Source: Russula earlei
Taxonomy: Eukaryota > Basidiomycota > Agaricomycetes > Russulales > Russulaceae
Direction of reading: 5' to 3'
Length of the DNA stretch: 64,000 nt
Assembly (NCBI GenBank): GCA_025769875.1
Contig: JAGFNK010000249.1
Coordinates: 1 to 64,000, forward strand
Below, piece by piece: positions 1 through 12,289 of the stretch (position 1 is the stretch's first letter; each line of letters opens with the position of its first letter). The notes below the pieces were generated by a model. It had not been told where the DNA came from. It made no database searches and saw only the letters and a program-made list of their open reading frames with translations. The translations under genes were made by a program, and so were the position numbers.

Positions 1-49
1 CTTGATGAGGTAGGTATTGCAGTGAAATGCAAGTGATTAAAGAGTGGGT

Positions 50-200
50 GAGTCGAGAGACTGCAAGTCAAAAGACTCCAAAGGAAATGTGTATGCAGGC
101 AAGAGACTGCAAAGGAAAGTGTGAACGCGTGTGAATGCACAGTCGAGAGACTGCCAGGAAAGTATAGACGCAGTTGAGAGACTGCCAGGAAAGTGTCCAG
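50..200 (+). repeat. Degenerate short repeats
   Basis: The motif GAGAGACTGC followed by (c/a)AGGAAAG recurs about four times with irregular spacing, the last two copies being nearly identical. It lies where the 3' part of the copia element should be, so it may be a local expansion after decay. Confidence 0.5.
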
Positions 201-734
201 TGAAGTGTTCAGATCTGCACATAAGGGAAGGCTGCCGTCAAAACATTAATATATATTGCCTAATCGCCATAGGTGTTGCGTCTCCAGAGTGCTTGATCAA
301 CTGGACTTCCGCATCGGAATGGAGCGGAATGCGGAAGCGGAACGGAAGTCTGCCATCCTGAGGTAAGACCTCCAAGATTACAGAAGCAGAGCGGAGTGGA
401 ATCCACCATCCTGAAGAGATCCAAGATGTACCTTGAATGATCGATGTCTGTGTTAGCCAAGCGATCGCGTGTAACGCAGATCCCGAGATATGACGCGATC
501 TCGCCTAGATCTGTCAACTCGTAGCATATAGACAAGGATGTATATGTGCCCATAGATGTGAGCGCTGCCCGTAGATGTGAGCGTCGAGACCATGAGGGTC
601 GCCTAAGATAATGATGTCATTGGCAGAGAGGATGTGAAGCAAAATGATAGTGGAGCAAAATGATAGTGGATCCCCCCGCGTCTTGGCGATGACATATGCC
701 CACATGAGAATGCATGTGCGCGCAGCCGAGATAA

Positions 735-851
735 GTTGAACACGAGTCACTAAGGACTCCATGAGAATGTAGGTCCCATGTACGAGAGGCCTGTTGAATG
801 CGAGTCACTAAGGACTCCATGAGAGCGTAGGTCCCATGTACGAGAGGCCTG
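735..851 (+). repeat. Tandem duplication, period 59 bp, two copies
   Basis: 735-792 and 794-851 are nearly identical, both beginning TTGAA and ending GAGAGGCCTG. They lie inside the decayed copia RT region and look like a local slippage or unequal-exchange product. Confidence 0.85.
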
Positions 852-3657
852 TGTAAGACAAAAAAGTGTTTTTGGTGTGATGAAACCTTGCAATTGCTCC
901 AAATAATTCTAATCTTCTTCACCCAGTGAGCCGATGACAAACGTCGACAAGACATCCTTGGATCTCCTGATCCATATGCTAGCGTGGCCAACGCTGAACA
1001 AGAGTCACTAAGACTCGGACCTGGCTACTGGTGAGAAGGTTTCATCAATGTCAATGCCTTGTAAATTGGGTGAACCCCTGTGCAACTGAAACGCACGCAA
1101 AATCTCCAAGATTTGCATGCTGCACACCCATTCTGATAAGATCGACAAGATCCCAAGGGACCATTTTTCGCAAGCACGCTGATCATGTATGGATACGCGA
1201 CTTGCCACTCATTGGCAAAATCCAATAAAGTGCCTTCCCGATATGTAGCCCAATGATCGCTTCTGCATAGCCAAGCCATATGTGATAAGCGCCCTCTTGC
1301 ATCTGTGTGTGCAGTCCCTCTGAGACATTCGGAACATGGACGCGAATAAGACCCAAGATGTGCAACTGAGAGCAGATGCGGTGGACCAATGAATTGTCCC
1401 AATAATGCTGAGTGAGGATGGCGTAAACGGTATGGTGGAATGCGTGTAACTGGCTGTATAGGCGGGGTAAGGTATAGTGAGTGTGGTGTGAGGGAATCTA
1501 ATGGGGTTTCCAGAGGCACAGAACGAAGTGCCGACAATCCAGTTCATGTGAAATTAAGGCAGAGAATGTCACCGGTCCTGTAGGGACCAAGAGTTGTACA
1601 GGAGGAGCAGTGTCTGTAACATGTCCCCTGGCTATGCAGTATGCACTTGTCACGCTACCACATGATGGTCAGGCGTGTAGACATACGCCCTACATCTAAA
1701 GAAGACGGAATTGTGAGACGACCAGAGTCAGTCTGTCCATTCACAGTGTATGAAGTGTGCATGAACAGAGAATGCGTGATGGAGTCCAATCATTAGTATG
1801 GATGGCAGCTTTAGTACTAAGCTCCAGAACCTGAGAGTGAGACCAGCACTGTGCAACTTTTGAACATGTTCTGTCTTCAAGGGTCTGATTCCATCTATCC
1901 AGCACTCTATTCTCCTGTGGTAAATCTGGCATTGTTAATCTATGTATGATCCCTCATTGAACTGATAAGTATGTGAGCGCGCATTGCCTCAATAGCTAGC
2001 GCCTTGAATTGATCTCGCGTGCAGCAGATCGGCTAAGGTGCTGCAGATAATCTTGTAGCTGAGGATCCAATCGCTAAGGGGAAACCCAGAAAAGAAGCAT
2101 TCAGTTGCCGAGTGTATACTCCGGGCAGGATAACTGATTGCAATCCATAAAGCTAAGCGAGATCCGGGTACTGGAATCACAGTAATAGATTAACACGCAT
2201 GTGGACATATGCCTCATGTGCTGATGCTGGATGTGGAATGATAGGACACTTCTTTGCACTTGTAGAGCTGGAGTTATGAAGTTACTACACAATAGATTGT
2301 TCTCCAGCCAGCTGTGCACAATCTTCTGATCTTTGATGTGTAAATCTGAACACCCCTGTTGAGTGTATGTGATGCATCCCTCGTTCTGAAGTAGCGCATG
2401 CACTGTGTAGTCGCATGCATCGGCCTTCGGTACATGTAGAATGTCTATGAGGGTTAATAAGGATATCTCCAAGGCCTTCCGGCCAGCGGGATGGACGCAG
2501 ATCCAGTCCCAATCTGTCTGATGACTGTATAACCTCCCAGAGTAATAGATCTGGAGGCCGGAGTGCAAATAATGAAGTCGGGGGTCCGGAACGGACTAAT
2601 ATGATGAGGAGCTCCATAGTCGATCAAGATCTAGTTTCTGTATAAAGGGAAACCCAGAATCTCATATTCATCGGATGTCTGATACCTCGGTGATAGGAGC
2701 AGTATTGCCCACTATGTACATGCTGATGTTCCTGTCAGTGCCTGTCACCTTTGTATTTGTCGCCTTCTCCTTCCGGTAGTCCAGACTGCATGCCCAAGTT
2801 TATTGCAATAGCAGCATTGTATCTCAGACGTAGTGTTGTGTGTCTTTACCAGAATGACTATATTTTGTGAGGTGGAGAGGCCAGCCCGACAACCATCTTC
2901 ATTTGATCCATACCTGGATCATGTGGGGAAAGGTTCACCAGAGCGCCGGAGGCTAGAATTTGTTGACACGACAGCCGAGTAAGCGTTGGGTAACATGAAA
3001 TGAAGATTCGATATGAATAAATGGTTATATTGGAGAGTGATCCATGCATTGTTTGTTGCACTCACGGGAACGTCTGATGTGTGTCGTTTAATGTCTAGGA
3101 ATGTGCATGTAAGGGTTGCCCATGTGTAGAACATTTGACATTGATCTGACGCCGCCGTATGCGTGTTTGAGTTCCTCCCACTTGAGCTTGCAAGTATACA
3201 ATTTGGTGTCATTTTTGTTACTGCCAATGTGACCATCTGGATGTATATTTCAGAAGCGCATGCATCTAAAAGAGTTCTCCCTCAGCGTCCTAAGAAGTAT
3301 TGCTGGAGGGGTTATCATCTGTAACTGTAATGCGACACACGATGGGGTAATGGCCAGTAAGCGAGATGACCAAGCGAGTGATCAAGATCGAGGAGGGAAC
3401 ATAAACATTAGGCGAGGTGCTGTGTGATTCGATTAGGTAAATGGGGTGATAAAGCCAATCTGGGCAAGTGGAGCAAATACGTGTGCCAGATGTTAGAAAT
3501 CTGATCAGTACCCCTGACGTGTGGGTCAAAACTTCAATCCAAGTACCGAAAGTGTGGGGTGTCGTTCTGATGAACAGTGGCTCGTGAAGGGGAGAGAATG
3601 TGTTGATAGACTGTGTGAGCTTGTATGTGGATTTCTGTCTTGGGAATTTAGTAGTGG

Positions 3658-3672
3658 CCAGGGCCCATAACC
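3658..3672 (-). other. Primer-binding site, half initiator tRNA-Met type
   Basis: Read on the minus strand directly after the LTR end, the sequence is GGTTATGGGCCCTGG. This is complementary to the anticodon arm of eukaryotic initiator tRNA-Met (core GGGCCCAUAACC). Drosophila copia and yeast Ty5 prime from this half-tRNA. The same 15 bases follow the 5' LTR of the other copia element at 51457. Confidence 0.75.
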
Positions 3673-4029
3673 TGTTGAATCGCACAGTGATAAGGAAGAT
3701 TAGATTGTAGTAGATCTAATAAAATGATACTACAACGTGTAATCAGCTACTGATAAGATCGTGAGATAGTAAGTACTTACTTCAGTTTCTGTGAGAAGAA
3801 ACTGAAGTATCTACTGTATGTACGACGCTCTTAAGTATCTGAGAGTGTCCCTAATTATTTTGTCTGTAGTAACTATCAAATTGTTTTCACAATCACTATG
3901 TGCTAGCTACCGATTGTCTTAGATCACACTATCAATTTTGCTATCATACACGTTTCAGCAACTGAGCTGAAACACTTATGTGGTCCGGGCCTGTGGGCCG
4001 CCCGGACAGTTTGGGCCGACACGTCAACA
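3673..4029 (-). repeat. 5' LTR of the decayed copia element
   Basis: The segment begins TGTTGA and ends TCAACA, giving inverted TG...CA ends typical of LTRs. It abuts a primer-binding site on its internal side. It contains a short hairpin (3780-3810, arms around CTTCAGTTTC) and a GC-rich palindromic patch near 3984-4005. Length is 357 bp. The partner LTR is not in the window. Confidence 0.75.
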
Positions 4030-5109
4030 CTTCGGCTACTCTTTATCTCAACATTTGGGACTGCATCATCGTGTAAGTGTACTGATATCACCTGCCGTAT
4101 ATCCTTTGGATCTTTAATCGAATAACGTCTACATGAAAAGCAATCAGAGTCTTTATCCTCCTACATTGATACCCCCCATCACATCTTTCCTCCCTAGAAG
4201 GCTGATTACGTTGACTAGTCAACTCCGAGTGGGAGAGGTACTCGGACACTGGCACTACACCGGCCATCACCTCAAAGTCAGACTATGCCTGGATGGTAGC
4301 CATCTGATCGATTTACTATTTCACATACAAATTGGCTGTGTAGGAAACTGTCAATGCATCATTCAATCAATTCCAAGGCGACGACAGCTATAGTGAACAC
4401 TGGAGCGACAGATGTTCTGTGGCAGCCTCATTCAAGATCTCTGCGTGTTGTATATCCCGCTTGGGAACTACGACGCCTCTGCAGACAACCACGCAAGGCG
4501 CATAGATGCAGTCAAGTCTGATCGTGATCGTTTCTCTAAGCAGTGGTCTCCAGGGCTGAAACAAACCGTGTCAACGGCGTTTCAGAAATGCTGTCAAATT
4601 ACGGGCAGGAATCGGGAGTCCTTATTCAGGCATGTCCTTGTATTGCACATCTTCTACGGATGCAGACACTTCCACCATCATTTCTAATTGGCGTGTCAAT
4701 GCATGGGGAGATAATAATCAATGAAGTCATTGCCAAAGCCAGCATGGCTACCGATGACAGGTAGCTCGACAATGAATAGCTCTCATCAGTTTATCCTGAG
4801 TTGTGCTGTGGAGTATCGGGCTTAGCGTCTGTGGACCCTTGTCGCGAATACATTCCGAATGCCTTCAAGGGCCACATGCTCATTTCGGGCTATTATTATG
4901 GATGAGCGGGTTCAACTAGCATAGACGGGTACGTGTCATTACAAGTCAACTATAAGTGATGACGGGAAATAAAAGCAACGAGAGTAAGGGTATCAATCTA
5001 GAACGCAGATGAGACAGCAGGAATAATGAGATCGCGCAAGAATGAACGCGCGGGACTATAGCACAAACAAAATAAAAGGATTGCACGGGAAAGTAAGAGG
5101 TTAACCCAT
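4030..5109. other. Intergenic, no supported gene
   Basis: No open frame here has a recognisable domain. The part from about 4900 to 5100, just downstream of the kinase-like gene stop, resembles 10386-10620 in plus orientation (shared patches such as CATTACAAGTCAA and GATAATAAGATCGC-like strings). This suggests an old duplication of the gene's downstream flank. Confidence 0.45.
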
Positions 5110-6418
5110 TCACTTAGGTTCAGGAATAGCTGCTTTTCCACCGAGTACATAGCCAACGGTGCGACACCAGTGGCTAATTGACCTCCAAACGGTAACCGGC
5201 CAAAGCTCGTTTTTGCGAGCGATTCGTGACCGCAACTTCCACGTACTGAGCTTTCCCCTGATCTCAGAAAACCGAGTGACCACCGCCTCCATAGTAGGGC
5301 GCTTCATGGGATCGTCTTGCACCATATCGGTCACGAGTGGTTCCATGAACTCGAACCCCTTGCATTTCTAAAACATTCCCCAATCAGTGCGGTGTGTTGT
5401 GGAGGTGTGCAAGGTGCAGACCTGTATATAATTTTCTCGAACCAAGTTTCCGAGGTAGTATACATCAGTGGGAAAAGGGTTACATGGTGTATTCATGTCC
5501 TTGTGCTCCGGAGGCGTCTTGTCACCACCATGTATTGGCTTTTCAAGTGGTGGGCCGTTGGCAGGATCGTATCGACGAGACAGACCAAAGTCGATTAGGA
5601 GATACCTCGTCGGTCGCCGCGTACGCGAATGATATTTAGCCTTTCCGCGGAAATCCTTACCTCGCTCGATGTCAGCGGGATGGAAAGATTCAGGATACAT
5701 ATTTGATGGATCAAGCATGATGTTCTCGGACGTGCAGTCTCTGTTATAGACCAGATAAGGAAAGTAGTTATGCGTAGACAAAATGACAACACACCGGTGA
5801 GCGACGTTGTTCTCGTGCATAAATTGGACGCCCTGGTCATATTAATCAGAGCACGTGTTGTCAGAGGAGACAGAGGACCCACTTCACATGTTTGGGAAAA
5901 GAAGGTGACGAACTCCCCATAGGTTTGAAGGCGGGGGTCGTAAAATGGACGTAATAAAGGGTGTACCATGATTGGGGGATCATTGGGGAGTTCAATGACA
6001 TCCAGCAATCGTACACAGCGGTTTCGAGGGTCGGAGAGAAGGGGTTCGGTCGAGAAAAGCTTGTTGATTTCAAGCTCGTAGGGACCCTCTTTATAGAGGA
6101 GCCTCTTCAACATCACCTGTTTTCCATCAGAAATGCGAGTCGCATCCATGCCTAGACGGTACTGAATTCCTAAATATAAACATCCTGAGAAATGGGGGTG
6201 TAACGCACTCTCATGCCTATACCATCTTCGAAGTTAAGATGAAATTTCTTGGTGCCAGACCACGATGGCTCCCAACCAGGCCGGAAGCGAGGCCGAAGCA
6301 TGTATCCAGCACGTTCGAGTGCCTCCTGCCGTTCAATCCACCATTTCTCAACTTCATCAATACTTCCAGGTTCGGTATCATAGATCGGGTTGTCCAAAAA
6401 GTCTATGTACTGGGACAT
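5110..6418 (-). CDS. Agaricomycete kinase-like protein, multi-exon
   Basis: I see an eight-to-nine-part kinase fold on the minus strand. Exon 1 starts at 6418 (MSQYIDFLDNPIYDTEPGS). It joins a second exon after an intron near 6160-6205, so GMR runs into YRLGMDATRISDGKQVMLKR, where VMLKR supplies the N-lobe lysine. A later exon carries GVQFMHENNVAHR and, after an intron near 5745-5800, DCTSENIM, giving a split HRD loop with Cys after the Asp. Next comes LLIDFGLSRRYDP, the DFG motif. The last exon (5110-5350) has EFMEPLVTDMVQDDPMKRPTM and ends at the stop at 5110. Family knowledge: such proteins are numerous in mushrooms and their substrates are unknown. It may be a weak or atypical kinase. A diverged inverted copy of the 3' end lies at 10640-10945. 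Exon edges are my estimate. Confidence 0.8.
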
Positions 6419-6922
6419 ACGAATTCAAGAGTAGTGGGGATGGGATGTAGGAGGACGAGGTTGAGCGAGGTTATTACATAATGTCTGATTGCACCTTTCT
6501 TCGCCTCCCCACGACATGGGATTTCACAATAAAAAACAAAACAATTACGCGTGTGCCTATTCATAGCCCGAGATCATCACGATCCATCGCGCTTTCCTCT
6601 CGGAGAGTATGTCATTGTTTTTCTAACCGTGGGTCGCGACGAGAAGCTGACAAGGAGGGCAAACATCCACCATGGACATTACAATGGTTTCCCTTTCCGC
6701 TTGATGTGTATCCATTTGAACTTTTGGGGAAATCGAGACCGCGGGACCCTGCAGTGCATACAGTATAGGCACAAATGACCGCCGTTGGCAGCTTGAAGAA
6801 ACTGAACCATAGGCGCTCTACAAGTTTGCATATTTAAGAACCCAGTAATTGCAACATCAAATTCTTCACCCTTCACTATTCTTTAATTCTGCTGGCTCAG
6901 ACTTTCCTTATTGCTCACCTCG
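6419..6922. promoter_or_regulatory. Divergent intergenic region
   Basis: This 0.5 kb lies between the start of the kinase-like gene (minus) and the start of the unknown gene (plus), so both promoters should be here. I see no clear TATA box. A pyrimidine-rich stretch (ACTTTCCTTATTGCTC) precedes the plus-strand ATG at 6923. Confidence 0.4.
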
Positions 6923-7646
6923 ATGGCTTATGCTCCTGAAATAAATGCGGGTATCTTCGAAACATCGGGTCATCTCATCGGAAGGAGTTTGATCGACAAC
7001 ATTCAAAAAGCCTTCTCTACTAGCAGACAGACTCGGGAAGGAGATTTCTTCATGGATCGATCGCGCAACCTCCTTCAGGAACATCTCGATCTGATTGAAG
7101 TCGAAACCCGAGGGAAAATTCGGCTACATTATCAGGAGTTCGTTTTGGGCATTCATAAAGCAAAATCGGCTCATTCAATGTAACGCAACAGTGTGCGAAA
7201 GGCGAAGGCGGACCTCGAAGACGACAATAGCTCTCGGGTTCAAAAACTACTTCAAGCCAGGAGATACAGGCGTCTCTCTAAAAGCACGTATAAGATCATC
7301 AAGGTGAAACTTCGCGGTAGTGAAGCAGGATCTCCTCTGGCATGCTAACCCACTTTAGATAGAGTCTGGCAGAGCTGTCGATGATCTTCTCATGAATCGA
7401 ATCGTGGACGCTACCAGTGCACTTGCGCATAGGTCTGAGACAGGTGGGTTTATTCTCCAGGTTGACTCACAGCTTCAATGTTATTTAGCGTCCATCCAAA
7501 CCAATCCATTCGGTGATTCACATGCGATATCCACGTTAACCGATGTAACCGTCAGCGACCTGAATGAGGTGGAAATGACGACATTTGAGAACGAAGCCAC
7601 GGGCGGTAGGATACGCATTCCTTTCATGGTACCATCAGCACGCTGA
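6923..7646 (+). pseudogene. Unknown protein gene with in-frame stop
   Basis: I do not recognise the family. The frame opens at 6923 (MAYAPEINAGIFETSG) and reads 86 codons to a TAA at 7181-7183. The same frame continues without further stops as a charged helical stretch (RNSVRKAKADLEDDNSS) up to a donor at 7304. A 55 bp GT-AG intron (7304-7358) then joins to exon 2, which reads IESGRAVDDLLMNRIVD and ends at 7646. Continuity of frame on both sides of the TAA and across the intron suggests one gene of about 220 residues with a single nonsense codon. A shorter, truncated product or a sequence error is also possible. The middle part looks coiled-coil-like. Confidence 0.5.
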
Positions 7647-10639
7647 TTGCAGAACAGAAGCAGCCTTCGTATTAGACTTGCATACTCGAGATGCAGCGCC
7701 CCAGCACATCGTCGCTACATTTCCGACCGCAGTCTTCTCGGGCGAAAGGACAGACGGGGATTGTAAGATAGATTCCAGGAATTGATTGCACCTGCTAACG
7801 TTTTCGCGCCAGTGTCTCAACCGGTACCTCCTGAAGGTCTGCATTGAGAGTCCTACGACACCCTCGACGCTGATTCTGTATTAAGCGGCTACTGTCATAA
7901 GCTCACATCCAGAGGACGGGTCTATTCCACGCCATGTCACTATATCCCTACCCTACCTCTCCCCACGTCAAGGAATAAGCGAGGAAGGTGAGGCAATTTT
8001 GACTTGGCGGTGCTCGACGCACCCAACCTTCGAGTGTTGGCTTTGGGCTGACCTTTTCATCAGCGGAAACGCGTACGATTTCCTCCATCGACGGGACTGA
8101 TGTATTTGGCCCATCAGAGGAGCCATAGGTCGTGTTATGTGCCTTCCATTGCCTTGTGTCATTCTTACCCGTTGCGTATCGTTTCAGGCCGGTTGTGGCT
8201 AGCTGTCTATTTATCACTGCATATACCTGCCGTATATTAGTTTATGAACATTACCCCCATTATGATTATTTGTTATCATCGCCCATCGGGGCCGACAACC
8301 AGGAAAGATAATGGAAGCGTACCCTTAGCCCTTTTCCCGCGGTGAAAAGTGAGAAGGTCGTGGTCATCGAGGGACGGTACCTACTGGCCTACGGCTCCAT
8401 AATGCGAGGGAGGGGAAGGTGAGAGAATTTACTCAGGTTGGAGGGCACGACGGTGAGCTGGGGGCGTGGCGATGCGGTGCCGGCGTTTGATACGTAGATG
8501 GCGCAGAAAAAATAAATATTGAACTGAGGTGTGGGGATGGGGACTTTCTTGGTAGTATCGTTGTGCTCGAGTGGGGGCATGAAGAGGGGGGAGGGGCACG
8601 CCAGTGGGATGTGGGACGGAAAAGTGATTGGGCAGGCTAGGTGCATTAGGTTGGCCCTCCCCGTTGGCCCCCCACGCGCTACCCAGCGCGAATCCAACGT
8701 AATTGATTTACACACTTGCGCCCAGTTTTTTTTTTTTTTCGCCGTCCTCTCTCGTTCGATCAACAATAATATCAATCCTCCGCTCAATCAGCCGGCTAGG
8801 GAAAACGGGTATTTAAAATTGAGGCAGGTGGGTGGTGACGAAGGCGATGATTCGCTCTGCTTTGTGTCAATTTCAGCCCGCTGCTACTTTTAGGATATCG
8901 GTGTAATATGACTGGTGGAGTAGAGGCGCGATCTCCCCCGCTTCTTGTTCTTTGCGTTTGCGCTTGACCTGGTTAACCGCCCATGGGCAGAATACAATGG
9001 TGAACATGAGTCACTATGGACCCACACACAGAACATGCTTGTATGCGCCGGGAAAAGGTATGGAGTCTTCCTGGTTGCGGTTCCTGGGTCGACATGAGGC
9101 ACGAACAACAATAAAATTCTACCCGACGAGACAAGGGGACACGACGTCGCCACACTAGCCCAACCGAATGATCCGGACAGAAGGGTGCTTGTACGGTAGG
9201 GGCTGAGTGTGCTGGTCTTAGGGGAAGGGATTGCGATTGCCGCGTCCGGACCTCAGTTAACGGTTCCAACCGCATCGAACGGGGTGTTGCCGAGCCTCCG
9301 TGACACTCCGAAACTCCGACGCGAGCTCCGAGTCGTTGCCATTCGCTGGGACCATTGTTCGGCCTTGAGAGACATCTTGGTCGCACAGGCGACGCTGTCC
9401 TTTGCATCCACCGCCTGGAGCCCATTTCGCTTGCTAGTGGACCAGAATAGAAGGTTCGTCGAACCATACGCACCGCCCTGTCTTCAGCCTGGGCATTATC
9501 TCCCCAACCTCTTGAGTGTTGAAATTGATCATGGAGATCGTTGCTTAGAACGTACCATCGATTATTCAACCAAGCTCAGCTTTGCCTATGGAAGAGGTTT
9601 CATCTTCTCCCTTACTTCTTTCGAGGCTGTTCTATCAAACGCGCAGCGTCATCAAATCTGTATTATTAATGTCAAGAATGCTGACACGTTTTCATGACCC
9701 AAGACTGTCTTCAATGAGCTGCGTCGCGGGTATACAAATACCGGAGTGTAAACGAAGATGTGGTTTTCTTTTGATCTCGTCTTGATAACTATCAAACGCA
9801 AGGATCCAGTTTCTAATCACCTTTTCATCTTACACGATTATCTCCCGATTCCCAATTTTTTGTCGCGGTGCATAACAAGTCGCTCGACGTGTATTCTTTG
9901 TCTCAAGCAACTACGCGTTTTGGTGTCATTATATGATCGCAGGTGGATTACGACGAACATCCAATCGAGAACCTCACTTGTGTCCGCAGTGGGAAATTGA
10001 ACAGCCATTACAGACAACACCGCAGAGGGCACAAACACGATGTGATGAGTGCTCCGTTCAGCCGTGGCCGCAATACCTGCTGTCTCGGTTGTCTCGGTGT
10101 GTGCAATTGCTGTCAACGGCATTTCTGAAACGCCGTCCGATCATGGGAATGACTTTACACCATTTCTTCGGTTTGACGGCGTGTCGGGCGGGGTTCCCAC
10201 ACCGCAATTTGAATCTTCAGAGAACAATGGCTATGTGAAGGTTGGATACCGATGACAGGTCCCTTGAATGGCCCTCTTCGCCTGAATCTCGAGTCTCAAG
10301 ATGTGCAGTGTCTGGCCTTTCGGTGTAACTCATCATGGATCCTCACCCTACCCCGGACAGGATCCATACAATCATTTCGGGGCCTCAGTGTAAGTAAATG
10401 GATTCGACTAGAATGGACGTGTATACATCATTACAAGTCAAACGATAGTCGATAACGGGGGAGTGATGAGAGTACTAGGCTAGCAGATATGAATGAGCAG
10501 GTGAGATAATAAGATCGCTCATAATAAAAGGGCTACAGTACGACGACAACAATAAAAAATAGACAGCATGTGAGAGTGGGACGCAGGTCCGTTCAGTTGG
10601 GTCCCAGAGCACCAGGACACGAACATACCATATAAGTGA
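7647..10639. other. Three kilobases without a supported gene
   Basis: Several frames are open for 80-198 codons. Examples are 9209-9697 on plus and 8973-9569 on minus, which overlap each other. None shows a domain, a convincing start context or intron logic. A poly-T run lies at about 8727-8742. The stretch at 10386-10620 resembles the downstream flank of the kinase-like gene at 4900-5100. I see nothing else. Confidence 0.4.
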
Positions 10640-10945
10640 TGGATACTATCTCGAAACTTGGTTTGAATTACATACAGGTCATGTTTTCATCTCCTTCAGA
10701 CGCTGTATTGATGGGGGGGGGGAACGAAAGGTTCGAGTTCATGGAACCACCCGTGACTGACTTGGTAAAAGACGCAAGACGATCCCACGAAGCGTCCTGG
10801 TATGGAGGTCGCTCGGTTTTCTGAGATCAGGGGCACGCTCGAAGCTGCGGTCACGGACTGCCAAAATAACTTGTGGTTACTGCCTTGAGGTCAGGGATCA
10901 CACCGTCGGCTATATCCTCCGTCGCAAAGCAGCTCTTCCTGTATG
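10640..10945 (+). pseudogene. Inverted fragment of the kinase-like gene's 3' end
   Basis: On the plus strand, TISKLGLNYIQ, then RFEFMEPPVTDLVKDA, then KLRSRTAK, then HTVGYILRRKAALPV match in order the last two exons of the kinase-like gene at 5110-5600. That gene reads YYLGNLVRENYIQ, GFEFMEPLVTDMVQDD, KLRSRIARK and RTVGYVLGGKAAIPE. The intron position is conserved, but there are frame changes and a G-run at 10712-10720. No upstream kinase exons are present, so it is a partial pseudogene, inverted relative to its source. Confidence 0.7.
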
Positions 10946-12289
10946 ATGATGCTCAGAGTCCATTCTTGGACTTGGGGAGGGAAGGGAAGAAAGGAGAGGG
11001 GGAGAAGGCGATCGTGCCGATGCACGAGCAGCCACGTATGTAGTTGAAGACTGACTGGATCGGATTGCGCACGCTTGACGAGTGCGGACGCGTCGTGCTC
11101 ATGGTGCGATGGCGTGGCGAATGCAGCTCTCGGCCGAGTGGTGCTGAAGGAAGGGGCTCGCGTGAAGGAAATGAAACAGAATTCAAGGCTTCGTGCGCAG
11201 GGAGTTTGATAAAGTCACTTCGTTACATCCGAGGCGGCTCGCGAAGGCAGAAACAGAAATCTGACAGCTGTTAATAGCAGGTCAGAGGCCATCACGCTCA
11301 AAGGCGCGTTATCCATCATTTAGTAGGAACATGGCCCCCACCGCCTCTCCTTCACAACTTCCTCATTGCATCGCCTTCCCCTTGAAAGCTGGCCCCGTCA
11401 TAGCCCAGTTCGCCCTGATGTGCGCAATCGCGCGTTGCCCTTCGATCCGCCATACCGCCTCTGGCATCGCGCTCTTCCCCCCCCCCCCCCCCCCCGAACC
11501 TGTCACATAGTTGAACCACTATCAGCAGTATAGTCCTGTTTGATATCTGTCTCGCCTGCCCCTTCCTATTCGGTATCCCGCCGTTATCGCGTTCCCTTCA
11601 ACCCCTCTGCCACCACCTCCCCGTAGTGGGTTGCCGTTCCACTCTTTTCCCTTGGGCGTTACCCACTACCGTACCCACTTCGACTCTGCCTTCATCTTTC
11701 TTATAGCCCGCTCTCGCTGTGATCGAGTGCCGTGGGTGGGCGCCAGTCCGACTGGCCACATCCACGGCAGTCTATTTTTCGTTCCATGCGGTTCCTAGCT
11801 TTCCCCGACGAGGTTTAAATACTCTGTGGTGCTGCTAGCCCATTTATCCATGCTGGGCCATATCACTAACCTGTGCCTCGCTCACGAGGTCAACTGCTGT
11901 GTAAACCTCAGGCTGTACAGGGCGTGGGCAACGGGCGCTCCTCATCGCACTTGTCCATAAGTGTGCCACTTCTCGTGGCTCGTGGATAATTCCAGGCGAT
12001 CACCTTTCTCCCAGACGTTATATCATCCTCACTGGTGAGCTTTCGCCTGTGCGTCGAGCGAGTGTCACCATGCCTGAAGTCAGTAAGCTTCACATAGTCG
12101 ACTTCGGCCTCTCCGTTATCATACTCACTGGCTTCGTCCAGTCATCATTTCCTTGCGCTGCCCGCTCCTCGACCACGATTGGTGGTCCCTCCCAAGCTTC
12201 GTTGGAAGCAAGTCCTAGCGAACATCGCCAGGGTGCGTCTTTATTGCTCAGAGTCCATAACGACCAGTGACCGATCGAGTCTAGATCGG
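10946..12289. other. Intergenic, poly-C tract
   Basis: No gene supported. A run of about 17-18 C lies at 11479-11496. The stretch 11330-11830 is pyrimidine-rich and of low complexity. Such tracts are prone to length error in assembly. Confidence 0.5.

Larger units (their letters stand above)
1..4029 (-). mobile_element. Decayed Ty1/copia retrotransposon, 3' end beyond the window
   Basis: On the minus strand, fragments of a copia Pol appear in the expected order, scattered over all frames. A protease/pre-integrase-like piece lies near 2450-2560 (LIDILHVPK). The reverse transcriptase motif GIDIDETFSPVAR is near 1010-1060. The end of the RT domain is near 400-553 (DLGEIASYLGICVTRD, then HSRYILDLFRM). 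The 5' LTR and primer-binding site lie at 3656-4029. Order protease-integrase-RT is the Ty1/copia order. No frame is open for more than about 170 codons, so it is dead. RNase H and the 3' LTR are not recognisable and probably lie left of base 1. Confidence 0.8.

Noticed and set aside
1..250. Short irregular repeats considered as a possible CRISPR-like array
   Set aside because: The spacing is irregular, copies are few and diverged, and the context is a eukaryotic retrotransposon remnant.
8973..9697. Long open frames on both strands (198 codons minus, 162 codons plus)
   Set aside because: They overlap each other almost completely, show no domain, no introns and no convincing start. GC-rich composition explains the openness.
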